64,000 nt of DNA from Diphasiastrum complanatum (Eukaryota; Streptophyta; Lycopodiopsida; Lycopodiales; Lycopodiaceae): the NCBI GenBank assembly GCA_029204225.1, contig CM055109.1, positions 34,856,496 to 34,920,495 on the forward strand, read 5' to 3'. The stretch's first letter is position 1. Every line of letters starts with the position of its first letter. The notes under the pieces are model-generated. The model made no database searches. It saw nothing but the letters and a program-made list of their open reading frames with translations, and was not told the DNA's origin. The position numbers and the translations under genes are program-made. Positions 47,950 to 59,495 of this stretch are shown here, piece by piece.

Positions 47950-48971
47950 GGTCTAGCAAGAAATGGAATATTGTATCTATAGGTTTGCTGGAAATGATAT
48001 TACCATCTTGCTAATCTATGTGGATGATATCATCTCGAGTGGTGGAGACACCAAGATAAGGAGGATATCAAGAGTGCTCTTAAGAAGGAATTTGAGGTGC
48101 ATGATCTTGGTCATTTACATTACATTTTGGGAATATAAGTGATTAGATCTTCTCAAACTATTGTCATTTGTCAAGAGAAGTATGCTAATTCTATTCTAGA
48201 AAGATTTCATATGGTAGATGCAAAATCTTGTGATACACCTATGGAGTCTCATGTAAAGCAAACTATAAGAGGTAATGAAAGATCCTTCAAGGACATTACT
48301 CTCTATAGAAAGCTAGTTGGGTCTATCTAACCATCACAAGACCAAATCTAAGCTCCTTTGTTGGTAGATTGAGTCAATTTATGCAAGATCCTAGTGAGGA
48401 GCATTGGAAGCTAGGAAAACGAGTTTTGAGGTATATCATGGAAACTCGAGATTTTGACATATTGTATGAGGGATCATCACCTAAATTGTTTGGATTTTTA
48501 GATTCAGACTTTGTTGGAGATCAAATGGATAGGAAATCCATTAGTGCTCAATTTATTTTCATAGGTGATGGAGCTATATCATGGATGTCAAAGAAACAGG
48601 CCAATATCTCATTGTCATCTAGTGAGGCCGAGTACAAAGCACTTACTCATTGCACAAAGGAGATGGTATGGATCAAGAGGATGATCAAGGATCTTCACTT
48701 GCTGGATTTTTTAGAGATTCCAATCATCTTTTGTGACAACCTATCAGTCCAAAAGTTGGCAACCAATCCTATCTTTCATGCTAGGAGCAAGCATATTGAG
48801 GTGGCATATCATTTTGTGAGGGAGCAAGTCATGGCAAAGGAGGTAGAGCTTCAACATGTTTTTTCGAGAGAATGTGTAGCTGATATCTTTACCAAAGCAT
48901 TGGGAAAAGACTTGTTTATGAAGCATAGGACTTCACTTGGATTGTTATCAGTCTGTGCTAAAGCTAGTTGA
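47950..48971 (+). pseudogene. Ty1/copia RT end and RNase H, plus strand
   Basis: It begins mid-RT with ILLIYVDDII (about 48000) and continues through FEVHDLGHLHYILGI and EKYANSILERF, with a frame change near 48330. A 200-codon RNase H frame follows (48369-48971): SLSSSEAEYKAL, IIFCDNLSVQKLA, RSKHIEVAYHFVREQV, ADIFTKALGKD. The catalytic GFLDSDFVGD site is present. The front of the element is missing; the left junction with the leader above is abrupt. A polypurine tract (GAAGAGGGAG, 48972-48979) follows the stop. Confidence 0.92.
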
Positions 48972-48979
48972 AGAGGGAG

Positions 48980-49429
<450 letters not shown>

Positions 49430-49696
49430 CATGCTTATACATAGTTCTCTTTGGGTCATCTATCCATTGGTGCACTATATTGGTGATATCTTGCAATTTT
49501 GTGTGTAGAATGCTCATTAAATGCTATATTCAGATCCACACGTGTGAAATACAATAGCTTACTATTTTTGTACAGACAGCAACTTCATTTCATGTTTTGA
49601 TTGATGTTTGATCAAGATCTATTAGAGTTTGCATCTCATTCATAGTGTAGATGTTGATTTTTCTACATTAGCAAGGTTGGTGATTTGCTTGTCTTT

Positions 49697-50215
49697 CTAA
49701 CCAAAGATCAAAGGGATGTTTTGGATCTTAATGATCTGAAATTCTTCACAATCGGTATAATTTTCACTTAGTCCATTTAGAATGACTTGCACAAGTTCGT
49801 TATCTTGGATTTCATCTCCCACTGAAGCCAATTCTTTGTTCAAAGATTTGATCCTAAGCACATACTCTTGTGCACTCTCTCCACTTCCTTTCATGATTTG
49901 AAGTACTTGATTTCTAAGCATGAGTATCCTTGAAGTGTGATTGGATTCATAAATGCCTTTTAATGAATCCCAAGCCTCCGTGGTCGAGATACAAGATGAC
50001 ACCTCTTTCAAGAAGTCATTGCTCACATTCATCTTGATGCAATGTAAGGCCAATCTAGCCTGTCTCTTGTCCACCAAGAGGTTCATCTTCCTCTTCTAGG
50101 ACAATGTCATAGAGGTCATGGAGCAAGTGATTCCATTCTCACTTTCCAAATGGAATAATTAGTGGATGTGAGCCTCTCATTGGCTTCTAACAAAAATCCA
50201 CCCATGGATGCCATT
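49697..50215 (-). pseudogene. Ty1/copia gag, minus strand
   Basis: It starts near 50210 with MASMGGFLLEANERLTSTN and YSIWKVRMESL, then shifts frame near 50110. It continues as a UBN2-type gag (ARLALHCIKMNVSN, TEAWDSLKGIYES, YVLRIKSLNKELASVG, VILNGLSENYTD) to 49697. The zinc knuckle and pol are absent downstream. The LTR and primer site of this element lie to its right (50795-51265). Confidence 0.85.
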
Positions 50216-50299
50216 ATGAATGATTTAGCACTTGAAATTCACAAAGATTTCACTCAATGGAGTAATCTAAGGTAGACTTCTAGCACTCAAGGTGCCTCT

Positions 50300-51268
50300 A
50301 GTCTCGGCCCAATCCAACTAGCACAAAGCTTGGTTGATGGTACAATGAGATCACTACCAATTTCTAGCAAATCACTCCCTGGATCTATGATTTTTGGCAA
50401 TCAACTCCCTAGTACTTATCACTCCCTATCAAGATCTGAAAAATGAATTTTTTGGGCCTGATCTGAGCTTCCAAACATTCACATCAATGACTCAGTACAA
50501 GATCTAATCATTGATATGGAAACTATGATGCTAGATCTAGACAATGCACCAAAAATCTTGAAAAATGGATGTGTGTGTGAAATATAGGACAAATTCAAAG
50601 TTAGGCACTTGTAAGACATGTCAAGTATGGACTCGCACATGTGAACAATACACCTGCAGCCAAAAACTCAATTTGATCCAAAAAACTTGATGCTACCACT
50701 TACTTCTAGCTCGGCCTCACAAGATTAGATCAAACACTCAAAACTTTCTAAATTTGGGTGTGTTTATTGATCATTTTCATAGACTCTTGCACTTGGCTCT
50801 GATACTTATCAAATTTTGGACCTTAATTGGATCTACAATCGATCCACAAGAGGTGTTGGGTGCTAATTAGATAGCTCAATCTCAAATCTAATGTCTAGAT
50901 TTAGATCTAGATCAAAAATTGCGTCTAATTAGCAAGAACAACTTGACAAATGATCAAAACAACTAAAGAGCGGCCTCACATATGTGAAACTTGTCACTTT
51001 ACGGATAGTGAGCAAGGATTGAAGATCATTACTTATTGATAGCATTCAATGCAAGAAATCACGACACAAATAGTGAGAATAACAAGGTATTGCCTCAAAA
51101 TCAAGATCTCTCATCAAGATTGGATTACTTACAATGATGATCTATATAGATCAAATACATTTCAACCTGGTATGCTGAATCATCAGGTCTGGCACATGTG
51201 GGAAATGCCACATCATCTAGATCAACCAATAAATGCAAGACAAGCCCCCACCTCTTTGACTTTGATTG
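50300..51268 (-). mobile_element. LTR and leader, inverted copy A
   Basis: On the minus strand, an LTR (about 51258-50808, start TGTCTTGCATTTATTGG after GAGGTGGGGGC) is followed by a changed primer site, AGTATCAGAGCCAAG (about 50807-50792), and a leader leading to the gag at 50215. Plus-strand 54575-55499 is the same sequence in opposite orientation. Shared words include CAGCATACCAGGTTGAAATG, CACTCTTGTGGATCG-like and GTTTGGAAGCTC. Confidence 0.75.
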
Positions 51269-51440
51269 TTGTGGGAGCGTTGGGTCCTTGAATATGGATC
51301 TCTATGAGTAGTATTTTGATCCAAAGTGCCTCAATGCATGTTGTACTAAGTGCTTTGTATTCGTCTTTAGTGGATGATAAAGAGATGGTATCTTGCTTTC
51401 TTGATAGCCAATTGTTCATGCAAAAAAATCAAGATTTTCA
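51222..51440 (-). pseudogene. Ty1/copia RNase H fragment
   Basis: The minus strand gives NNWLSRKQDTISLSSTKDEY and KALSTTCIEALWIKILL, the copia RNase H block; SSTKDEY replaces the usual SSTEAEY. The fragment ends where the LTR of copy A begins. Confidence 0.8.
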
Positions 51441-51719
51441 CACTTTTCAATGTACAACAATGGATCCTTAAGATCTAGGTTCACTCTCTGGACAATGTAC
51501 TCAGATGGATCTCTCAATGGTGAAGGAGGCAAACCAAGATAGGCTAATGCTGAGGCTGTAGAGGTAGGAACATCCACCTTAATCATCCAATAGAGTTTCA
51601 ACATCAACAACATGTAGCTTGTGATATATCCTTTGAGATTACTGATCCGAGAGCAAATGCTACTAGCTATCAATGTGTATATAGCAATATCATTTTTGAG
51701 AATCAAACTCTACTTTCAA

Positions 51720-54570
51720 CAAAATGAAAATGACCTATTTAGATTCTAGTATAACAACATCTCTATGAACATATGCTGAAATGGACATCACTTGGATGTG
51801 GTCAAATATAGATGATGTTCTCAGATCCTTGATGTACTTTCAGCCTAAAGATCATGATTATGGATTTTTGATGGAAATCAATGGATTTTTGACGGTTTTT
51901 TTTTTGTGATTTTTCACCTAGAATTCAATTTTTTGCAAGGAATTGGTCATAGCTACTGATCTAGTACGTTTTCTAGATTGTACTTGCTATTTTATAGTCA
52001 TTATTGATTGTATCTAATGATTGCATGTTGGTTGAATAGTCAAAAGGTTGCTAAGATAGTGAATTTTGACCAAAAATTGGAGTTTTTGGACTAGAAATGG
52101 GCTACAGAGTCCATAATTGATTGAAATCAGAACTTGTAGTGCTTGCATGTAATGGATTTATAGGGATTGGATCTGATTGCACTTAATTGTGGATTTGGTC
52201 CACAAATTTTGGTCAAAATTGGTCAACAAACATGGTTTTTTTATGGTTTTTGGACTAATTTTGTGGTAATTCATAGAATTCATAGCCAATATTTTTCATG
52301 CACATTTTCAGAGGTGTAATAAAGCTGCCATAAGGCTTTCATGAAGTTTGGTTAGGATTGGACACCATTATGGGTCTCAAAAAGTAAAAAATTATTGTAT
52401 TTTTTTAGGGCTTTTGAGCTTGAATAACTTTTTAATGGTGGTTTAAACTGTTGAAAAAAGAATTTACAAGCTTAAAGATATGATAGATTGCCTCTAATTT
52501 GAGCCATCATGCATCCAATTTGGTTGTGTGAGGTTTGGGCACCATTATGTTGAAGTTTTGCTTGTTGAAGGAGTCCAAAAATGCATTTTTTGCATGATTT
52601 GAGCTTATGATTGCTTGCTGTACATGATATAAGCCTCTATTCCTCTCCAATGAACCTTAGTAAAGTGCTTGTAACCTCTGATTGGCTGCTTATTGGGTTG
52701 GAGGTGAATTTTGGATGATACCACCTTGAAAAAGTGCGCCCTCCTACCTGTTTTTTGATCGTTTACTGCTTGCATGTGTGAAAACTAGGTGGTAGGGTGA
52801 CATGACAAGTACCTTGTAGACCCACTCTCCCTCCGTACTGTGCTTTACAGCGACCAATTTGGTATCCTGTAGAGAAAGTTATGGCTATCGGAAGTTTGAC
52901 AATTTTTGAGCTAAAATTCGAAAATTTGCCGAATTGTTCTCATGCATGCATGCATGTAACTCAGTGTAGTGCTTTCTATGGTTGAAAATGTATAAATAGA
53001 TCTGTGTTCATGCTTGGATGCATGTTGCATGCGTAATATTGGTCCTAAGAAGAAGTTGTTGTTCTAGATTAGTCTGATATTGATTAAAACAGAATCTGCT
53101 TAATAAGTGGAAGACCCTGTTGAGTAATATCGGCCAATTATGAAGGTCCAGTAAATTTCACTTGTTAGTTGAAGATTTCAGATCTGTCAAGAACATCTTC
53201 AAAGAACAGTTACATCATCAACTATTTCAATAATGGTTTTGCGAATCTGCCCCAATTTGATACACAACTAAATCCAAAAAGGTGTGCAAATTTCTCCAAG
53301 AAATTTAGCTTGATGAGAGAAATTGAGAATGATTATATGATCGATTTGCCTCAATTCTTTATGATATAGAAACCATGTATATATTATCTCTCAAATAAAA
53401 AAAAATGCAATCTTTCTCCACATTATCTTTGAAATCTAACTTTGTGATATGGTCATGAATTTTTTTTCTGTCATATGGCTTAGTAAATTCAATAGATTTT
53501 CATTTTTTGTTCTAATCTAAATATCTAGAGAACATTGCTAAAAAAGATGATCTTTTGGGGACGTCTTCAAACAAATAGCCACATGCTTTTATACCAATGT
53601 CTCTCTTGAAGTTCGCAAAGATACCTTCTTATACATTTTGGAGATATTTATGGCCATTCCAAAAATACAATAAGTCTTTTATCACCATGACTAGTGTTGG
53701 TGCATTCAAAAAGAAATTGTTGTGATGAATACAAATATCACTATTTAGAAGGCGTTTAAAATAATTGCATAAGGACAAATTCTTTTGCCATCCCCCTTGT
53801 CTTTTTCTGGCATGTTGCAAAAGCATCCACCTACATAGACTCTTGCAAAATTGAAGGTGTCATGTGCCAATCTTAGGATTAAAACATCTATTCCATTCTC
53901 GAACATCAAATTAGTATGTAAAAATACGAAAATCAATAAAACTCATCAAAAATCAAGAAAATAGATAAATGTAGCAAACCTTCACCAAATATGAAAAAGA
54001 TAGATATGATACATCATCATTATTGATCATTCAAGATAGGGCCTAAATCTAGAGCATGATCAATGCTCTCATGTGATTTTAGACACATGAACCACAAATA
54101 CCATCAAGAAAGCTCTCCAAGAGAAGCTTCAAGAACATCAAAAGTTCAAATTAGACAAATGAATAATAGCCTCCAAATTTAGCATGACATCAGCTATTTA
54201 TAGTGGTCCTTTGTGCATTCACTATAAGTTTGGGGCCTTATTTGCCCAAAATGGGCCTTAGAACCATTATTACAATTCCGTTATTCACAAATATAGCGCA
54301 ATTGTTCAAGCCACTCTATTGATTATCCAACTGACTAATTTTAATCTATTTAGCTCCATGGCTATATTGTAGCATTTCAATTAGTAAGCTCATGGGCCAA
54401 TTACATGCAGCACATGACACTGCCACTACTTAAGCATTTTTACTTTCAAAATGAAGGCCATGTAGTTCTTGGTCGAGTGCCATGCTCTGTGAATCCTTTG
54501 ACATCAGTCAAAAGATTTGGCCACTTAATAGTAGGAATGATCTTCCCTATGATATGCTTATTGTAACCAT
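51720..54570. other. AT-rich spacer between two inverted LTR/leader copies
   Basis: No supported gene. The minus-strand frames at 53936-53629 (MFENGIDVLILRLAHDTFNF) have no recognised domain. A 85 bp stretch at 53039-53125 matches the repeat in GAUT intron 2. Around 51890-52620 the sequence is rich in TTTTTGG-type words without clear periodicity. Confidence 0.4.
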
Positions 54571-54574
54571 TCTC

Positions 54575-55499
54575 TATTAGTCAAATATTGATGAGCAGGT
54601 GGGGGCTTATCTTGCATTTACTGGTTGATCTAGATGATGTGGAATTTCCCACACGTGCACCTGATGATTCAGCATACCAGGTTGAAATGTACTTGATCTA
54701 TATAGATCATCATTGTAAATAATCCAATCTTGATGAGAGATCTTGATTTTGAGGCAAGCCGCAATACCTTGTTATTTTCACTATTTGTGTCATGATTTCT
54801 TGCAATCCCTGCTCACTGTTTGTACAATGACAGAGTTTCACACATGTGAGGCCGCTCTTGAGTTGTTTTGTCAAATTGTTCTTGCTAGTTAGATGCAATT
54901 TTTTATCTAGATCTAAATCTAGACATCAGTAAGATTTGAGATTGATCTATCTAATTAGCACCCGACACTCTTGTGGATCGATTGTAGATCCAATCAAGGT
55001 CCAAAATTCAGTAAATTCAAAATGGTATCAGAGCCAAGTACAAGAGTCTATGAAAATGATCAATAAACACACCCAAATTTAGAAAGTTTTGAGTGTACTA
55101 ATCTTGTGAGGGGCGAGCTAGAAGTAAGTGGTAGCAGCAAGTTTTTTTTGGATCAAATTGAGTTTTTGGCTGCGGGATATACTGTTCACATGTGTGAGTC
55201 CGTACTGGACCTGCCTAACTTTGAATTTGTCATCCATTTTTTAAAGATTTTTCTTGCATTGTCTAGATCTAGCTTCATAGTTTCCATATCAATGATTAGA
55301 TCTTGTAATGAATCATTGATGTGAATGTTTGGAAGCTCATATCAGGCCCAGAAAATTCATTTTTCAGATCTTGATAGGGAGTGATAAGTACTAGGGAGTT
55401 GATTGCCAAAAATCATAGATCTAGGGAGTGATTTGCTAGAAATTGGTAGTGATCTCATTGTACCATCAACCAAGCTTTGTGCTAGTTGGATTGGGCCGA
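54575..55499 (+). mobile_element. LTR and leader, inverted copy B
   Basis: The LTR runs to about 55022, followed by an intact primer site TGGTATCAGAGCC (55024). The leader continues to 55499 (GATTGGGCCGA), where homology to copy A stops. There is no gag after it; unrelated sequence begins at once. Confidence 0.75.
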
Positions 55500-55821
55500 A
55501 ATAAAAATATATTACAACAAACTTTGAAAGTTGCGTCGGGCAGACGTATCCCATTGGTTCTTTCTTCCTGCCCGACACGTGCTAATATGCTCGAGGTCAA
55601 TACCTCAAGTTAAATTTACTTAATTATGTTGGTTAGTATAATAAATTTTTTTAACTAGACTAGTTACAATTATAAAAATATAGTATGCGCAGTTGCTAGA
55701 AATATAGTATGCACAATAACTATGACTATTGTGGCATTCTCATGAGATTAAATGTGATACAAAAAATTGAATTTAGTATCATATCAGAGAGATTTTTGGT
55801 GCCTAAGCTTTGAAAATAGCA
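55500..55821. other. AT-rich sequence before the transposase-like gene
   Basis: It contains a 9 bp inverted repeat, GTCGGGCAG (55534) and CTGCCCGAC (about 55570), with a loop of about 28 bases. It could hold the end or promoter of the element that follows; no terminal repeat was proven. Confidence 0.35.
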
Positions 55822-58800
55822 ATGACAAGGAGACGAAGATCTACAATTGAGTCCGTGATTCTTTATAATGAGAAAGATGACGCTGATAACTGGAAGCCAA
55901 CAGAATATATGAAGAACTCATGGGTGTTGTTGCATCCATCATCAAAGGGCAATTTTTGACAGAAGAAAAGGGCAAAGATGACACACAAATCTTATTGGAA
56001 AGACAACTCCTGGAGGTCACTCTACATCAGAAGTTTTAGTACAACATGTTTATATGCATTCAGAAATAAAAGTACAAGATATCAATCTTCATGATCATCG
56101 AAAATGTAAGTATAAGTATATCAAAACGTATGCATTCTACTATAATCACAGGTGTTTTTTGATTGATGCTCTTCAGATTACGATTTAAATATTTCAATGT
56201 TTTTCTTCTTTTAGATTTATATCCATCAAACATAAGTGAATGGGTGCCAGCACAATCACTTGTAGAAATATTGGATGTGATTCACTCTGATGTTGGAAAG
56301 CTGCAATACATAGGAAGAAGTCCAAAGGAATTTGCAGATAGTAGTATATATTTTTATGAAGCTTCATATATATCACAAATGGATGGAGGTTTCAACAAGC
56401 TTGAAATAATTCCATCGCCAAGTTTTTAGAGTGATGAGTGGCCTATTCATGACAATATTGTTTCTAAATCCTTCTTATGCAAGCTACTCTTGGATGTTAG
56501 AGATGCCATGAAGAAAAGTATGGGTTCGAAAATGGTTCACCTAAGTTGGTTTCTCTCATTGCATATATTTGTTGATTTTTTCTCAAGTGCAAGTGTTCGA
56601 AGGACACGAACTTTATTTGTTTGCAAGGATTTATCAAATGAGATTTTGTCAGATCTCATGGATCAAGGCTGGGATAATAAAACAAATAATGATATAGACT
56701 GCAGGATAAAAATCTCACCGATGATCTTCTGTTATCATATCGAAAAACAAATGCTCAGTTTCACATTTAGCTATCAGAGATACAAGAAAACTGATGGCAC
56801 ATGGCTACCACTAGACCAAGACTTCGAACTAAATGGTCACACAGACCGAACATTAGAAGAGTTCTCAATATCAAAAAGACCCTTTAAGGAATGCCATGTA
56901 GGATATAGAAAAATATCAAAATAAAAAAATCAATATTGTTTCTTTGCTTGCCCCAACCACTCTTGAGGCCTCCCCAACTCCCAATGATCTAACCACAGTG
57001 TCTATAGTCACAGTTAAGAACTGTTAACAGTTCGCAGTATAACTTGACTAAATTTAAAAATATTCCCTCCATTGGTTACGAAAAGGGCAATATTCTCACT
57101 AGATAATATGATCGCCATCCCCGAATTCGAATCAGGAAAAATTGCAAAATGTTTACATATGCATTCCTTCCATGAGAATGGAAATATGCGTTCCATCTCC
57201 AATTATGAATGCCATCATCACTTTGGAATGGAAATATGAGCATCAACTACCTATTGGAATGAAAAAATGAGCGGCATTTCCAAATTTGAATCAAGCATAC
57301 AAGCATGGAGATTGGATTGATCGTACATAGTATATAATATAATCAAAGATGAGTACTTTGCTTTGTTTCATAGAATCTGGTCATAGTACTTTGATGCAAC
57401 TGATTATTCTATTATTTTTTTGATGATGACATTGTATCATCTACATGTGGATATCCCTATTGATTTGGCACCTATGCAGAGAAGAGGAGGCAAAGGAATT
57501 CAAATATTTGCTGAGGATCGTTCTTAATAAAGTTCACTTTTTAGAAGGTGAGTTAATTCAGATATCCTCTTATTGTCAGAATAGAGATTGTCATCTCCAA
57601 AAGACGTTAGAAGAAAATGAACAACTTAAAAAAAAAATGAATCATTACAGAAAATAACAATCAATATCAAATCAGAACTAGAGCAAATGCAATCAGTCTT
57701 ATAGTCTATTTGTATTGAAAACTTACAATTATTGAAGGATGTGGATTTGGCAAAGAAGAAGGCTGAAAGTAAGAAGTGAAAGCGACAAAGTTGCAAGGAT
57801 ATTCAAACGCTTTCAAAAGGAGGTTATCGAAATAGAAGGATCCGTGCATTCAAGTAAGCATATTATGATTTTTGTAACTTTTTCAATGACATTTGGATTT
57901 AATTTCAGCTATGGTGATATTATGTTAACTATCTATTTTTTTTGCAGATCTACATTAGTAGCTCCTCGGAATATTAAAGACAATGCTTCACTAGGAATGT
58001 CATTGGGCACAATATTGACTTGCAAATCCATTGAGCGTATCATGATAAACAATAGGATTTCAAATGTAAAGTGTAAAATAGCAGAGTCTTTGATGGTGGA
58101 CATTCAAATTTTTTTAGATAAGACTATAGTTCAGGGTGCTTGTGATTTTGCAGGTATTAGCAGGGAAGCATATGCAACAATATTTAAACTAATTAGATAA
58201 GCTTTTAAGCAAGTTCAAATTAAAAAAGTCCCAATCCCTAGGACATATCACTTGAAAAAAGAGAGGGATACATTAAACATAGGTATGCATAAGATCACTG
58301 GAACTCCATTTCATATTGAGGAGGTGTATGAAACTGATGGAAGATCGATATTCTATAATGCATCAAACAATTTATTTGTTGATCTAAATTACTGCTGAGA
58401 TATATCGTCACATTCTATGATATAACCTATGAAAAGGTGAATGGCAAAATAATCATAGTACTTAAGTTAGATGAGTTAGAAATTGTGAAAGGATAGAAGA
58501 TGGAGAGGGTTAGTATAACTCTCATGAATGGTGCTCTATCACAAACAGAGAACCAAGAAAATTTCAGATTCAGTGTCCAGTCAGAAAATGATATATGGTG
58601 GTTGGCAGCGTTTCAGGTAACTAGCCTCGTTATTACATTACATTCATTGAATAGTATTAATACATTGTAAACTAAGTCTGATTAATTCTTTGGACATGTG
58701 CTAAAAGAGGATCATGATGTATTATCATGGATATTCTCAAGGACATCTTATCCTAGGATCATCAAGGACCATATGGATGGAAGACTTCTCAATGTTCCAG

Positions 58801-59291
58801 GAGTTGGAGACTTCAATGTTGAATGACACTTAGCAGGTGATTTGAAAACATTGAAATGTATGCATAATGTCTCTCACGGTGCTACATCAAAACGCCCTTG
58901 TTTGTACTGCATGAAAATGGCAAAAGATGTAACTAGGAGTACATGAATTACTAGAGAATATGCAGATCCAAACTGGAAGCCTATGCTGTCTATCCTCTTA
59001 AAAAATGTGCATGTTTGCACTCTTTATGCAGAAGTTAGATTAAGAGAAAAGATCATTTATCTTCATATAGTTTTTGCTTGGAATACTAAGCCAGCATCAT
59101 TAGCAAAGGAAGCTATCTCTCGATTAGAAGATGTTTTTATCAAAAGCAGGACCCATAAAGGACATGTCAAAATTCAAAAAGATGAAAACCTTTTAGGAAA
59201 GAATGGGAACATGCCAAGTAAGCCAAGCATAGGAGGAGCAAAAGCACGTCGTTTCCTATCAAATCATACGCTTTTCATATTCGACATATAA
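55822..59291 (+). pseudogene. Intron-containing transposase-like gene, degenerate
   Basis: Multi-exon plus-strand gene. Exon 1 runs from ATG at 55822 (MTRRRRSTIESVILYNEKDD) to a GTAAGT donor at 56106; exon 2 starts after TTTTAG at 56215. Later blocks are a coiled coil (about 57490-57650, KTLEENEQLKKKM), KDNASLGMSLGTILT (57980), and a donor at 58617 with an acceptor near 58707. The last block has HLAGDLKTLKCMHNVSHGAT followed by a CLYC zinc-ribbon half, then HVCTLYAEVRLREKI and KPSIGGAKARRFLSNH. The conserved DLK and Cys pair suggest an RNase H-like (DDE-type) transposase core, but I cannot name the superfamily. It is broken by a frameshift near 55940, a TAG at 56037, a TGA for Trp near 58824 and others. 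Confidence 0.5.
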
Positions 59292-59295
59292 CAAA

Positions 59296-59495
59296 GTTTA
59301 CACAATACAACAAGTTTAGAAAATCATGCAAGTTCATACAGGAAGATAAAGTTAGATGATTGCTAAGTAGATCATCATTGTCATCAAATCATGACATGTT
59401 CAGAATTGCTTTGCAAATTCATTGAACAAGAAAGGAGAAATACTCAATGTAAATGTATTGATTGTATTATACCAAAATACAAAGTGTCAACTATT
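59296..59495. other. Convergent gap between the two TE-like genes
   Basis: About 200 bp between the end of the plus-strand transposase-like gene and the end of the minus-strand histone-fold gene. It has no frame I support. It is expected to hold both 3' ends. Confidence 0.4.

Noticed and set aside
56930-57440. Open stretches between the second and third blocks of the transposase-like gene
   Set aside because: Repeated GGAATGGAAATATG words look like intron or inserted repeat DNA, not coding sequence.
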